Assembly: GCA_003140215.1 (NCBI GenBank)
Contig: PLJL01000004.1
Coordinates: 2,246,861 to 2,310,860, forward strand
Source of the DNA: Vulcanimicrobiota bacterium
Lineage (GTDB): Bacteria; Vulcanimicrobiota; Vulcanimicrobiia; Vulcanimicrobiales; Vulcanimicrobiaceae
DNA length: 64,000 nucleotides
Direction: 5' to 3'
Shown here: positions 41,403-49,923 of the stretch, in pieces
Numbering within the stretch: the first letter of the stretch is position 1
Layout: every line of letters starts with the position of its first letter
Translations under genes and position numbers: made by a program
Notes under the pieces: model-generated
Databases searched by the model: none
The model's input: only the letters and a program-made list of their open reading frames with translations
What the model was told of the DNA's origin: nothing

Positions 41403-42272
41403 CTAGCGGTACGAGGCCTGGATGGCGGCGTACTCCGCGCGCGGCGTGCGGACGTCGAGCCGCGCGATCGGCGCCTCGGGCAGGCCGGTGCGATCCTCGA
41501 ACGTCGGCCGGTCCTCCCGGTAGATCACGCCCAGCGGGATCTTCCCGTCGCGCGTCAGCGCGTCGAACGCCGCCAACTTGTCGCCCGGTGCGTAACCCTC
41601 GCGCGCGGCGAGGTCCTCGACGTTGTCCTTGAACCACGCGTAGGTGTTGATCTTGTTGTAGGTGACGCACGGCGACATCACCTCGACGATCGAGAAACCG
41701 CGGTGCCGCACCGCCTCCACGATCATCGCCACCATCTGCTTGGGCTGCGCCGAGAATCCGCGCGCGATGAACGTCGCGCCGGCGGCGAGCGCGAGCGCCA
41801 AGCCGTTGAGCGGCGTATCCGGGTTGCCGTCGGGGCTGACCGACGCCACGTAACCCGTCGCGCTCGTCGGCGAGCTCTGGCCCTTGGTCAAGCCGTAGGT
41901 CTGGTTGTCCATCACGATGTAGGTGATGTCGGGATTGCGGCGCACCGCGTGCACGAAATGGCCCGCCCCGATCGCGTACCCGTCGCCGTCACCGCCGGCC
42001 GCGATCACGGTGAGGTCGCGGTTGGCGAGCTTGATTGCCGTCGCGACCGGAAGCGCGCGCCCGTGCACGCCGTGGAACGCGTAGCTGTGCAGGTAGCCCG
42101 AAATCTTGCCCGAGCAGCCGATCCCGCTCACGAAGGCGACGTCCTTGGGCTGTTTGCCCAGCTCGGCCATCGCCGACTTGAGCGCCGAGAGGACGCCGAA
42201 ATCACCGCAGCCGGGGCACCACCACGACGGCGTCGCGGTGGCGAAGTCTTTGGGGGTCAGGGTCGCGGTCAT
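41403..42272 (-). CDS. korB: 2-oxoacid:ferredoxin oxidoreductase, beta subunit
   Basis: The ThDP- and iron-sulfur-binding beta subunit, 289 residues from ATG 42272. The N-terminal WWCPGCGDFGVL supplies two cluster cysteines, GIGCSGKI the third, and MSPCVTYN the fourth for a single [4Fe-4S] cluster. The ThDP/Mg motif is AGGDGDGYAIGAGH followed by MDNQTYGLTKGQ. Size and motifs fit the two-subunit 2-oxoglutarate (Kor) or branched-chain type; a pyruvate enzyme would usually be longer. It transfers electrons from 2-oxoacid decarboxylation to ferredoxin, possibly in the TCA cycle. Its ATG overlaps the korA stop (ATGA). Confidence 0.9.
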   Translation of the reverse strand: MTATLTPKDFATATPSWWCPGCGDFGVLSALKSAMAELGKQPKDVAFVSGIGCSGKISGYLHSYAFHGVHGRALPVATAIKLANRDLTVIAAGGDGDGYAIGAGHFVHAVRRNPDITYIVMDNQTYGLTKGQSSPTSATGYVASVSPDGNPDTPLNGLALALAAGATFIARGFSAQPKQMVAMIVEAVRHRGFSIVEVMSPCVTYNKINTYAWFKDNVEDLAAREGYAPGDKLAAFDALTRDGKIPLGVIYREDRPTFEDRTGLPEAPIARLDVRTPRAEYAAIQASYR

Positions 42273-44038
42273 CAGAGGACCTCCACCGGCTCGCCGACGG
42301 CGGCGATGCGCCGGACCGGCTCGATGATCTCGATCGGCCGGAACGGCCGCCCATCGTACTTGCGCACGCCGTGGAGCGCGTCGAGCGGCCCGACGACGGC
42401 GCGGATCAGGCGTTCGAGCTGTCCCGTGTAATTGTTTTCGACCACGAACACGTGCTGTGCGCCGCGGACGAAGTCGCGGATCTCGTCGTCGGGGAAGGGC
42501 CACAGCGTGCGCAGCTGCAGGAAGCGCGTGAGAATGCCGGCGCGTGCGAGCCGATCGACCGCCTCCGCGATCGGACCGGTATTCGCGCCGTAGCCGACGA
42601 CTGCGATGTCAGCGTCGGCGACGCCGTGCAGCACTGGACGCGGCAGCTCGTCGCGCATCGCCTCGAGTTTGCCCATGCGCTTTTCCATCATCCGGGCTCG
42701 ATTGGCTGCGTTCTCGGTGATGACACCTTCGTCGTTGTGCTCGGATCCCGGTGCGAGATGCATCCCGCCGGGGACGCCGGGGATGACGCGCGGCGAGACG
42801 CCGTCGTCGGTGAACGCAAAGCGCTTGTACTCGCCGAACACGAGCTCGCCGTCCTCGATGAGCTTGCCGCGGTCGACGGTCACCGTGTCGAGATCGAACG
42901 GCGCCAACGTCGCCTTGCTCTGGCACAGCGCCTGTTCCGTCAGGATGAACACCGGCAGCTGCCAGCGGTCGGCGAGGTTGAACGCCGTCACCGCAAAATC
43001 GAACGACTCCTTGACCGTCCCCGGCGCCAGGATGACGCGCGGGATCTCGCCGTGTCCGGAGTAGATGAGGTGGTTGAGATTGCTCTGCTCGGTCTTGGTC
43101 GGCATCCCGGTCGACGGACCGGCGCGTGCGCACTCGACCACCACCACCGGGATCTCGAGGACGCCGGCGAGACCGATCGCCTCGGTCATCAGCGCCTGGC
43201 CCGGACCCGACGTCGCGGTCATCGAGCGCACGCCGGCGTAGGACGCGCCCAGCGTCATCGTGATCGCCGCCAACTCGTCCTCGGCCTGCACCACCACGCC
43301 GCCGAACCGCGGCAGTTGCTTGGACATCCACTCGAGGATGTCGGTAGCCGGCGTGATCGGATAGCCCGCCATGAAGCGGCAGCCCGCGACGAGCGCGCCG
43401 TACGCGATGGCGTCGTTGCCCATCATGATGAGCCGGTCGCCGTCGGCGCTCGCGACGAGCCCGTACCCGCTGGGCCGATCGCTGAAGTGTTCGAGCACGT
43501 ACTGCTCGCCGGCTTCGATGGCGCGCATGTTGAGGTCGACGACCTTGTCGCCCTTGCGCTGGTACACGCCACGCACGTCGTTGCGGATGATCTCCGGGTC
43601 CATCCCGATGAGCGCACCGAGGACGCCCACACAGATCGTGTTGCGCACCAGCTCGAGCCCGAGGTCCGCTTTGGCGATCTTGGCGAGCGGGATCTCGTAC
43701 CAGGTGATGTCGTCGCGCCGCACCGCGTCGGGGATCGTCTCGGAGGTATTGTCGAACACGACGAATCCGCCGGGCCGCATCTCGTCGATGTGCGCCTCGA
43801 CGGCTTCCAGATCGAACGCGATGAGCCCGTCGACCGAGTCGGCCATCCCGTAGTCGCGATGCTCGCTCGCGCGGATGACGTAGTTCGTGTGACCGCCGCG
43901 GATGCGTGAGGGGAAGTCCTTGTAGGTGTAGACTTCCAACCCCATGCGCTTGAAAACGCCGGCGATCAAGTCCCCCGTCGTCAAGCTGCCGTCGCCGGCT
44001 TGCCCTCCGAACATGACTTCGACGCTGTTGAGGATCAA
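42272..44038 (-). CDS. korA: 2-oxoacid:ferredoxin oxidoreductase, fused gamma-alpha subunit
   Basis: A 588-residue subunit from TTG 44038, with AGGTG just upstream on the coding strand; starts further upstream add an implausible low-complexity extension. Residues 1-190 are the gamma domain (VEVMFGGQAGDGS, FPSRIRGGHTNYVIR). From about residue 205 the alpha domain begins (MGNDAIAYGALVAGCRFMAG, YPITPATDI), with TSGPGQALMTEA, a pyrimidine-binding region and VVGYGANTGPI. This fused KorA plus KorB arrangement is typical of 2-oxoglutarate:ferredoxin oxidoreductase in aerobic and some CO2-fixing bacteria. It diverges from the DUF4232 gene by about 100 bp. Confidence 0.9.
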   Translation of the reverse strand: MILNSVEVMFGGQAGDGSLTTGDLIAGVFKRMGLEVYTYKDFPSRIRGGHTNYVIRASEHRDYGMADSVDGLIAFDLEAVEAHIDEMRPGGFVVFDNTSETIPDAVRRDDITWYEIPLAKIAKADLGLELVRNTICVGVLGALIGMDPEIIRNDVRGVYQRKGDKVVDLNMRAIEAGEQYVLEHFSDRPSGYGLVASADGDRLIMMGNDAIAYGALVAGCRFMAGYPITPATDILEWMSKQLPRFGGVVVQAEDELAAITMTLGASYAGVRSMTATSGPGQALMTEAIGLAGVLEIPVVVVECARAGPSTGMPTKTEQSNLNHLIYSGHGEIPRVILAPGTVKESFDFAVTAFNLADRWQLPVFILTEQALCQSKATLAPFDLDTVTVDRGKLIEDGELVFGEYKRFAFTDDGVSPRVIPGVPGGMHLAPGSEHNDEGVITENAANRARMMEKRMGKLEAMRDELPRPVLHGVADADIAVVGYGANTGPIAEAVDRLARAGILTRFLQLRTLWPFPDDEIRDFVRGAQHVFVVENNYTGQLERLIRAVVGPLDALHGVRKYDGRPFRPIEIIEPVRRIAAVGEPVEVL

Positions 44039-44135
44039 CTCGGGACACCTCGCGATTGGGCGCCGTCCGACGGCGCCAGTGGCTCTTAATCTTCTCCTTC
44101 GGCGATGGTATCGCCCTGTCGTACGTTTACGAGGC

Positions 44136-44681
44136 ATGCGCTTGGCGGTAAAGTTCGGGTTCGGCATGGGCTCGCTGGTTCTGGCTCTCCTGGGCGGCCT
44201 CGTCGCCGCGAGCGCCGCCGAGCCGCAGGCCGGCCCGCCCGCCTTGGCGGCCGCGCCGCCGTGCGAGTCCTCGGCGCTTGCTTTGCGCCAGGTCCGTTCC
44301 GACGGACCCGGCGGCGACGCGCTGTTCGCGCTGCAGAACCGCGGCGATACCGCCTGCCGCATCGGCGGCGGCGTCGGCATTCGGTTGTTCGATGCCGCCG
44401 GCGCTCCGCTCGCGCTGCACTTCGCGCCGCGCACGAAGATGGCGCTGTTGCTGACCCTTGAGCCGGGCGCGGAGGCGTCGTTCACCATCGGGTTCGCGGC
44501 GCAATCGGCGCCGGGCTGTGTCACTGCGGCGCGCATCGAGCTCGATTTCACACCGCAGCTCGCGCCCAAGAACGTAGCGCTGAGCGCGCCGGCGACGCTG
44601 ACGGCATGCACGGCCGGCCCGGTGCGGGTCTCCAACCTGCAACTCGGCGTTCCGACCTCATTCCGCTCCCCAGTGGATTGA
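44136..44681 (+). CDS. Exported DUF4232 protein
   Basis: A 181-residue protein from ATG 44136. The signal peptide is FGMGSLVLALLGGLVAASAA. The mature part is the beta-sandwich DUF4232 domain: ESSALALRQVRSDGPGGD, ALQNRGDTACRIGGGVGIRL, then LTLEPGAEASFTIGFA and a final strand with Cys. Four cysteines (about residues 43, 70, and two near the end) could form disulfides. The family occurs mainly in secreted proteins of Actinobacteria and soil bacteria, without known function. It converges on a DUF5069 gene, with a hairpin between them. Confidence 0.8.
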   Translation: MRLAVKFGFGMGSLVLALLGGLVAASAAEPQAGPPALAAAPPCESSALALRQVRSDGPGGDALFALQNRGDTACRIGGGVGIRLFDAAGAPLALHFAPRTKMALLLTLEPGAEASFTIGFAAQSAPGCVTAARIELDFTPQLAPKNVALSAPATLTACTAGPVRVSNLQLGVPTSFRSPVD

Positions 44682-44693
44682 ATGCCCCCGTCT

Positions 44694-44712
44694 GCGGCGC
44701 CGTGAGCGCCGC
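44694..44712. terminator. Hairpin between convergent genes, possible bidirectional terminator
   Basis: GCGGCGC (44694-44700) and GCGCCGC (44706-44712) form a perfect 7-bp stem with loop CGTGA. It fills the short gap between the DUF4232 stop and the stop of the convergent DUF5069 gene. No T-run follows, so termination efficiency is uncertain. Confidence 0.4.
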
Positions 44713-45162
44713 CTACTTCGTACGCAGCGGGCGCAGCTTGCGCAGCGCCGAGGTCAGCACCGGATAGATCCCGTTGGAGACGAACCGGATGATCCGCGCT
44801 ATCGGTCCGTGCGTGTAGCCCTCGTCGACGTCGTTCCAGGCGAACGTCACGCGGCACGTAAGCGGCGGCTTCGCGCTCCACGCGCGCAGACGTTGCGTGG
44901 CACCCGGCGAGCGGCGCTCGATCTCCCGTAACACGCCCTCGTCGTCGGCTGCGGTGCGCACAGCCTCGAGCAAACCCGCATAGTCGATCCGCGCCGCCGC
45001 GAGCAGACTATCGTCGACCGGGCTCTGACCGTAGAGATACAGCCCCAGCGTACCGGCGTCGCAGGCCCGCGCCTTGTCGATGAGCCGCGGCAGCCAGATC
45101 ACGCCGTCGACTTGCGCGTTCCAGCGGCGCGGTTGCGTGGTGCGAAGATCGAAAGCGCTCAT
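44713..45162 (-). CDS. DUF5069 family protein
   Basis: A 149-residue soluble protein from ATG 45162. It contains the DUF5069 hallmark VIWLPRLIDKARACDAGTLG near residue 24, then YLYGQSPVDDSLLAA and LRAWSAKPPLT. DUF5069 proteins are about 145-150 residues and of unknown function. An upstream in-frame ATG would add an Arg-rich stretch that the family lacks, so the shorter start is preferred. It diverges from the pilus operon by about 70 bp, which must contain the pilin promoter. Confidence 0.82.
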   Translation of the reverse strand: MSAFDLRTTQPRRWNAQVDGVIWLPRLIDKARACDAGTLGLYLYGQSPVDDSLLAAARIDYAGLLEAVRTAADDEGVLREIERRSPGATQRLRAWSAKPPLTCRVTFAWNDVDEGYTHGPIARIIRFVSNGIYPVLTSALRKLRPLRTK

Positions 45163-45235
45163 CGAGCGCCATTGTAGCATAGCGGCGACCGCGCCGGGGC
45201 ACCGCCAGCGTCGTATGACACCCCGAAGGACGACC

Positions 45236-45745
45236 GTGCACGACACCTCACCGCGCGCACGCCAACGCGGCTTCACGCTCATCGAGCTGATGATCGTCGT
45301 CGCGATCATCGCAATCCTGGCCGGAATTCTGATCCCCAACTTCGTCAACGCTCGCGCTCAGGCGCAAACTGCAGCCTGTGAGTCGAACCTGCGCTCCATC
45401 GCCACCGCGCTCGAGCTCTACTATGCCGACAACCAGGTGTACCCGACCGCGTCGGGCGCGGCCGTGCAGCCGGCGCTCCTAACGGCAAACGGCGTCGCGT
45501 ATCTCAGCAACACACCCAAGGATCCCGCCGCGCAGAACGGCGCGGCAACCTATGCGCTGACGACGGCGCAAGCCACCGGCGGCAGCGCGGCGACGTACAC
45601 GATCGTCTGCCCGGGCGTCCACGTCGGCTCGACGCTGGCCAAGATCCCGCTGACCGGCAGCGCGGGCGGCACGGTCTGCGGGACCAACTGCACGGCGACG
45701 AAGGTCGAATACGTCGCTGGGCAAGGGCTGGCGGCCGCGCCGTGA
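45236..45745 (+). CDS. Type IV pilin-like protein
   Basis: A type IV prepilin of 169 residues from GTG 45236, chosen because GAAGGA (45224-45229) lies six bases upstream; ATG 45215 is the alternative. A short basic leader ends RQRG, followed by [20 protein letters not shown], with the +5 Glu needed for methylation and assembly. The globular part has four cysteines ([19 protein letters not shown]), enough for two disulfides. This is the first gene of a nine-gene operon for pilus assembly; it contains a prepilin peptidase homologue and the PilM-N-O-P-Q alignment/secretin complex but no PilB, PilT or PilC in this window. Confidence 0.92.
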   Translation: MHDTSPRARQRGFTLIELMIVVAIIAILAGILIPNFVNARAQAQTAACESNLRSIATALELYYADNQVYPTASGAAVQPALLTANGVAYLSNTPKDPAAQNGAATYALTTAQATGGSAATYTIVCPGVHVGSTLAKIPLTGSAGGTVCGTNCTATKVEYVAGQGLAAAP

Positions 45746-46398
45746 TCGACGTCGTTGGAGCCGGGCTGAACGCCGTCGCGCTGCGCTCGCCGCTGGCCTA
45801 CCCGCTGGTATTCGCCGCGGGCGCGGTCAGCGGCTTCGGCCCATGCGCCGCGCCGCGCTACGTAGCCGTCGCGGCGCTCTCGAGTTCGGCGCCACGGCCG
45901 TACGTTACGATCGCAGCCTTCGTCGCCGGCCTCATCGGCGCGAACGTGGTGCTCGGCCTCGCCGGCGACGCGCTGAGCGTCTTGCTCGCCGCGTCGGGCC
46001 GGCTGTACGGCGTGCTCGCGATCGTACTCGCCGCGGCCGGGCTGCTCGCGCTCTGGCGCGGCAATCCGACGACGCACCGGCACGCCGCGCACGTGCGTCG
46101 CGCAGGGCCGGGCGGTCCCTTCTTACTCGGCGTGTCGAGCGCGTTCGTCGTCGCGCCGTGCTGCACGCCCGTCCTGGCGACGATCGCGGCCCTCACGACG
46201 TCGGGCGGCCCGACGTTCGGCGCCGCAGCGTTGCTTGCGACGTTCGGATTGGGTCATGCCTTTCCGGTCGTTGCCTCAGGCGCGCTCGGGACGCGTGTCG
46301 CCGGGCTCTTTCGGCCCGCGCAGGCAGCCCAAGCGCCGGCGATCGTCTCCGGCGGCCTCCTGCTCGCGCTGGCCGGATATTACGGAGCGTTGGCATGA
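45742..46398 (+). CDS. CcdA/DsbD-like thiol membrane protein in the pilus operon
   Basis: A 218-residue membrane protein with about six TM helices, starting at GTG 45742, which overlaps the pilin stop (GTGA). Two Cys-Pro motifs in membrane segments, [11 protein letters not shown] near residue 33 and [12 protein letters not shown] near residue 138, are typical of the CcdA/DsbD transmembrane domain that moves reducing equivalents across the membrane. The position between pilin and pilus assembly genes is unusual. With a four-Cys pilin in front, a role in controlling pilin disulfides is a reasonable inference. Heme-c maturation is the other usual role of CcdA proteins. Confidence 0.75.
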   Translation: MIDVVGAGLNAVALRSPLAYPLVFAAGAVSGFGPCAAPRYVAVAALSSSAPRPYVTIAAFVAGLIGANVVLGLAGDALSVLLAASGRLYGVLAIVLAAAGLLALWRGNPTTHRHAAHVRRAGPGGPFLLGVSSAFVVAPCCTPVLATIAALTTSGGPTFGAAALLATFGLGHAFPVVASGALGTRVAGLFRPAQAAQAPAIVSGGLLLALAGYYGALA

Positions 46399-46931
46399 GC
46401 GCGGCAGCCCCGTTGCGGCGCTTCGGCGTCGCGTCATTTGCGGTCGCCTGCGCTGCGCTGATCTTCCGCACGAACCTTGCCTCGGCACTGATCACGCGCG
46501 GTGACGACGTGCTACGCGCCGGCGACGTCGACGCGGCGGTTCGCTACTACGATCGCGCCGCGCGGCTCGACGGACACTCGCCGGTCGCGGCCGATCGGCT
46601 CGCCTTCTTCTTGCTCGTACGCCGCCGGCCCGGTGATGCCGCACGCGCCCAAACGGTCGCCGATGCTGCGCTGCGCGCCGCGCCCACGGATCCGGCCCTG
46701 CTCGCCGACCGCGCGTTCGCCGCGCGCCGCCTCGGCCGGCGCCGCGCGGCCGAACGTGACTTCGCGAACGCCGCGCGGGCCGGGCACGACCCGCGCTACG
46801 CGCACCTGGCCGCGCGCATCGCGGTCGAGCGCGGCGATCGCGCCGCGGCACGCCTGCACCTGCACCGCGCGCTGGAGATCGATGCGCGCTACGCGCCGGC
46901 GCGCGTCCTGCTCGCGAGGCTCGCTCGATGA
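46395..46931 (+). CDS. TPR-repeat protein of the pilus operon
   Basis: A 178-residue protein from ATG 46395 (ATGA overlap with the previous gene). One N-terminal TM/signal-anchor segment ([15 protein letters not shown]) is followed by TPR-like helical pairs: [38 protein letters not shown] and [20 protein letters not shown]. Such proteins can act like PilF/PilW pilotins that assist secretin assembly. Its place in the operon supports that role, but it has no lipobox, so the assignment is tentative. Confidence 0.8.
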   Translation: MSAAAPLRRFGVASFAVACAALIFRTNLASALITRGDDVLRAGDVDAAVRYYDRAARLDGHSPVAADRLAFFLLVRRRPGDAARAQTVADAALRAAPTDPALLADRAFAARRLGRRRAAERDFANAARAGHDPRYAHLAARIAVERGDRAAARLHLHRALEIDARYAPARVLLARLAR

Positions 46932-47365
46932 CGTCGCCCGCGGTCGCGGCGCTGTGCGGAACACTGCTCGCAGCGGCCATCGATGGGCGCACCGGAATCA
47001 TCCCCGACTCCGTGACGCGCAGCACGGCGCTCGCCGCGCTGACGCTCGCGGCTGTAAACGGTGCTGCGCCGGCGGCGGCGAGTGGTGCCTGTGCCGTCGG
47101 CGGCATGCTCTGGGCGCTGCATCTGGTTTCGCGCGGCCGCGGCCTCGGGTTGGGCGACGTGAAGCTCGGCATTGCGATCGGCGCCGGTTTGGGACCGCTC
47201 GCCGGCGCCGTTGCGGTGGGCGCTGCATTCGTCCTCGGCGCCGCGTATGCGATCGCACTGCTCGCAACGCACCGCGCGCACCGCGGCGACGCCATCGCGT
47301 TCGGCCCCTTTCTCGCCGCCGGAACGCTCGCGGTGACGCTGGTTCCTGGCGGAGCGCTGCGATGA
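46928..47365 (+). CDS. Minimal prepilin peptidase-like protein (A24 family)
   Basis: A 145-residue membrane protein from ATG 46928 (ATGA overlap). It corresponds to the C-terminal catalytic half of PilD: the first Asp is in [14 protein letters not shown] and the second in the [14 protein letters not shown] loop (GxGD-type aspartic protease). The N-terminal methyltransferase domain of full-size PilD (about 100-120 residues with Cys pairs) is missing, as in archaeal or Tad-type CpaA peptidases. It probably removes the pilin leader encoded earlier in the operon, although methylation of the new N-terminus would need another enzyme. Confidence 0.85.
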   Translation: MTSPAVAALCGTLLAAAIDGRTGIIPDSVTRSTALAALTLAAVNGAAPAAASGACAVGGMLWALHLVSRGRGLGLGDVKLGIAIGAGLGPLAGAVAVGAAFVLGAAYAIALLATHRAHRGDAIAFGPFLAAGTLAVTLVPGGALR

Positions 47366-48294
47366 CGCGGCGCGCGAGCCTCGCCTTGGGCGTCGATATC
47401 GGCAGCGCTCGCACACGCGTCGCCCTGGTCGAGCGCGACGCGGCGGGCCGGCCGCGCTTGGTCGCCGTCGCCGCGCGTGCCACCGGCGACGACGCAAGCG
47501 GCGCCATCGGCGCGGCACGGGCCGAGCTGGGGACCCGCGAGCGCCGCTGCGTCCTCGGGCTCGGCAGCGCCGACACGCTGATTCGCGCGGCGGCCTTCCC
47601 CGCGATGCGTGGCTCGGAACGGCGGCGTGCCGCGCACTTCGAAGCGGCGCGCTTCGTGCCGTACCCGCTCGACGAAGCGGCCGTTCGCGTCGTCTCGACC
47701 GGCGACCGCTGCGCGATCGGCGTCGCGCGCAAGACCGCACTGCAGGCGCGCCTCAACGCCGCCAAGGGCGCGGGCTTGCGCCCGATCGCCGTCGACGACG
47801 TCGCATTTGCCTTGTTGCGCGCCTTTGCGGATGCCGACGCGATCGTCGACATCGGCGCGACCGCGACCGCGTTGGTCGTGGCGGACGACCCGCTCCCGGT
47901 GACGCGCTCGGTGGGGATCGGCGGCCGCGCCTTCACCGCTGCCGTCGTGGCTTCGCTGGGGATCGACGAAGCGCTGGCCGAGGCGCGCAAGCGCAGCGTC
48001 GGACTCGCCGGCGCCGGCGAGTACGCGCGCGCGGCGCTGGTCGAGCAGATCGCTTCCGCGTTGATCGAACACCGCGCCAGCGGTCGCAGCCCCATGCGTG
48101 GGATCGCTTTGACCGGCAACGGTGCGCGGCTGAGCGGTTTGGCCGAAGCGCTCGAGCGCGCTCTGGGCCTGCCGGTGCGGCTCGCCGCGCTCCCCGCCGA
48201 CGCGTCGGACGCCTTGCCGGCCGACGTCGTGCGGGCGGCGTCGCCCGATTGGGGTCTCGCCTACGGCCTGGCACTGTGGGAGACCGCGGCATGA
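47362..48294 (+). CDS. pilM: PilM-like type IV pilus assembly ATPase-fold protein
   Basis: A 310-residue actin/FtsA-fold protein from ATG 47362. Nucleotide-fold phosphate motifs are LGVDIGSARTRVAL near the start and IVDIGATATALVVAD in the middle; GIALTGNGARLSGLAEAL is the adenosine motif. PilM forms a cytoplasmic ring bound to the N-terminus of PilN. The next gene begins MKRINYLVS, which contains the IN-L motif that PilM binds. The order pilM-N-O-P-Q is the canonical alignment complex. Confidence 0.85.
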   Translation: MTRRASLALGVDIGSARTRVALVERDAAGRPRLVAVAARATGDDASGAIGAARAELGTRERRCVLGLGSADTLIRAAAFPAMRGSERRRAAHFEAARFVPYPLDEAAVRVVSTGDRCAIGVARKTALQARLNAAKGAGLRPIAVDDVAFALLRAFADADAIVDIGATATALVVADDPLPVTRSVGIGGRAFTAAVVASLGIDEALAEARKRSVGLAGAGEYARAALVEQIASALIEHRASGRSPMRGIALTGNGARLSGLAEALERALGLPVRLAALPADASDALPADVVRAASPDWGLAYGLALWETAA

Positions 48295-48839
48295 AACGGA
48301 TCAACTACCTGGTGAGCTGGAGCGAGCGTCGCTTCGGCATCGCGCCGTCCGCCGCGATCGTTGCGCCGCGCCGCCCTGCGCTCGTCGCGTGCGCCGCGTC
48401 GCTAGCGCTCATGGGCGCGCTCTGGGCGGTCGAAGCGTCGCGCCTGCGCGTCGCGGAACTCGCCGGCGCCGCGTCGGCCGAGCGACTGGCCGCCGGCGCC
48501 GCCGACGTGTCGCGCGCACAACTCGTCGCGCGCGACGTGCAACGTCTGCGCGATTTGCACGAGCGAATTACCGCGATACGGCGCACGGGAGCGGATCGCG
48601 CGGCCGAGATCGCGGCGCTGGGCGACCATCTGCCCGCCGAAGCTTGGCTCACCGCGCTACACGCCGATCGCGCTGCCATGATGCTCGAGGGGCGCAGCGC
48701 GCGGCTGAGCACGGTCGGCACGGCCATCTCGGCGCTCGCTCGGCTCCCGGCCTACGGCGCGGCACGCCTGGTGGCGATCCACGCGGATTCGCGCCGTCCC
48801 GGCGTGACGTACTCGATCGCGCTCGAGGCCCGCCGATGA
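48291..48839 (+). CDS. pilN: PilN-like inner-membrane alignment protein
   Basis: A 182-residue bitopic protein from ATG 48291 (ATGA overlap). The cytoplasmic N-terminus MKRINYLVSW contains the PilM-binding I-N-x-L motif; one TM helix at about 31-47 (ACAASLALMGALWAV) is followed by a coiled coil and a ferredoxin-like periplasmic domain (LPAEAWLTALHADRAAMMLEG). Size and order match PilN. It couples the PilM ring to PilO in the periplasm. Confidence 0.8.
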   Translation: MKRINYLVSWSERRFGIAPSAAIVAPRRPALVACAASLALMGALWAVEASRLRVAELAGAASAERLAAGAADVSRAQLVARDVQRLRDLHERITAIRRTGADRAAEIAALGDHLPAEAWLTALHADRAAMMLEGRSARLSTVGTAISALARLPAYGAARLVAIHADSRRPGVTYSIALEARR

Positions 48840-49408
48840 TCGACCGAAGGTTCCTCCGCTTCGCAGCGGTTGTCGTCGTGCTCGGCGGATACCTCGCCCT
48901 ATTTCACGCCGGCGAGCAGCGGCTCGCGGCAAGAGTCGCGGCGAACGCCGAGCTGGCGGCGCAGCTCGACGAGGCGGGCCGCATCCTCGCCGCACGACCC
49001 GCACTCGAGACGGAGCGCAGTCGCCTGCGGGAGCAGCTACGGACGGTCGATCTCGACAGCGACCGCAGCTTGCTCGTCGCGCGCTTCGTGCATGCGGCGG
49101 CGCGCATCGCCGTCGCGCACCGCACGACGGTGCCGGCGATCGCAGCATCCGGCGCGGCCAACGCCGCCGGCACGGCCACGCCGTTCGACGCGATCCCGCT
49201 CGAGCTCGCCGTGGAGGGCCGTTACGTGGACGTCTTGACGACCATTCGGGCCCTCTCGAACTCGCGCGTCCTCGCGGCGGTCGACGTCGTGTCGCTGGCG
49301 CGCAAGAATGCCGATTCCGACGATGCGACGCTGGTCGCGACGTTGCGCGTCGTGCTCGAACGCCTCGCCCCCAACGCCGGCAACGATGCTCGCCCTCGGT
49401 CCACGTAG
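48836..49408 (+). CDS. pilO: PilO-like inner-membrane alignment protein
   Basis: A 190-residue bitopic protein from ATG 48836 (ATGA overlap). A short cytoplasmic N-terminus precedes a TM helix (FAAVVVVLGGYLALF, about residues 9-24), a coiled coil rich in Ala/Arg (AELAAQLDEAGRILAARPAL), and a periplasmic domain with PLELAVEGRYVDVLTTIRAL, the PilO ferredoxin-like repeat. It is expected to dimerise with PilN and contact PilP. Its end overlaps the next gene by 23 bp. Confidence 0.8.
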   Translation: MIDRRFLRFAAVVVVLGGYLALFHAGEQRLAARVAANAELAAQLDEAGRILAARPALETERSRLREQLRTVDLDSDRSLLVARFVHAAARIAVAHRTTVPAIAASGAANAAGTATPFDAIPLELAVEGRYVDVLTTIRALSNSRVLAAVDVVSLARKNADSDDATLVATLRVVLERLAPNAGNDARPRST

Positions 49409-49922
49409 CCGCGCCGCGCTGAGCGCGATCGCCTTCGCCGCCTGCGCCGGCGCGTTCACGGCGACGCCGCCGGCAGCGCGCAGCTCGATCGAAGCGCGGC
49501 CCGCCGGACCGGCGCCGTCGACGCGGCCGGAACCGCCGGTCGTCGCGATCGCCCCGCACCGCGATCCGTTCGCCGTCGACGCTTCCACCGCGCGCGCTGC
49601 TCGCGCGCCGAGCATGTCGGCCACACTCGCCGCGCTACCACCGATCCCCGCCACCCTGGGCGTACTTCCGCCGAACGCCGGCGCGAGCGGTATGGTCGTG
49701 CCGTTCGCCGCCCGCGCGACGGTCACCGCGATCGTCACCGGACCGCACCCGTTCGCGCTCGTCGACGAAGGCGGCAGCACGCGCATCGTCGGCACGGGTG
49801 AGCAGATCGGCGCCGAGACGGTCGCCGCAATCGGCATCGACGGCGTCCGCCTCGCGAACGGGACGACGTTGCGCGTCGCACCGGCCGGATCATCGGCCGA
49901 TCGGCCTTCCGGAGCTCGCTGA
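49386..49922 (+). CDS. PilP-like periplasmic protein
   Basis: A 178-residue exported protein from ATG 49386, inside the end of pilO. A hydrophobic N-terminus (ALSAIAFAACAGAF) resembles a signal or lipoprotein signal without a perfect lipobox. A long Pro/Ala-rich linker leads to a small beta domain with VTAIVTGPHPFALVDEGGST and RIVGTGEQIGAETVAAIGID, the pattern of PilP and GspC HR domains that contact the N0 domain of the secretin. The position between pilO and pilQ supports the call. The sequence is divergent. Confidence 0.7.
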   Translation: MLALGPRSRAALSAIAFAACAGAFTATPPAARSSIEARPAGPAPSTRPEPPVVAIAPHRDPFAVDASTARAARAPSMSATLAALPPIPATLGVLPPNAGASGMVVPFAARATVTAIVTGPHPFALVDEGGSTRIVGTGEQIGAETVAAIGIDGVRLANGTTLRVAPAGSSADRPSGAR

Positions 49923-49923
49923 A

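Noticed and set aside
43944..44135. Extending the DUF4232 gene upstream, or korA upstream across the divergent gap
   Set aside because: Both extensions overlap each other antiparallel and add low-complexity residues not seen in the families; compact starts with signal peptide or conserved N-terminus were preferred.
46492..48072. 526-codon minus-strand frame across the pilus operon
   Set aside because: It covers parts of several coupled, recognisable plus-strand genes and is Arg/Ala-rich with no motifs.
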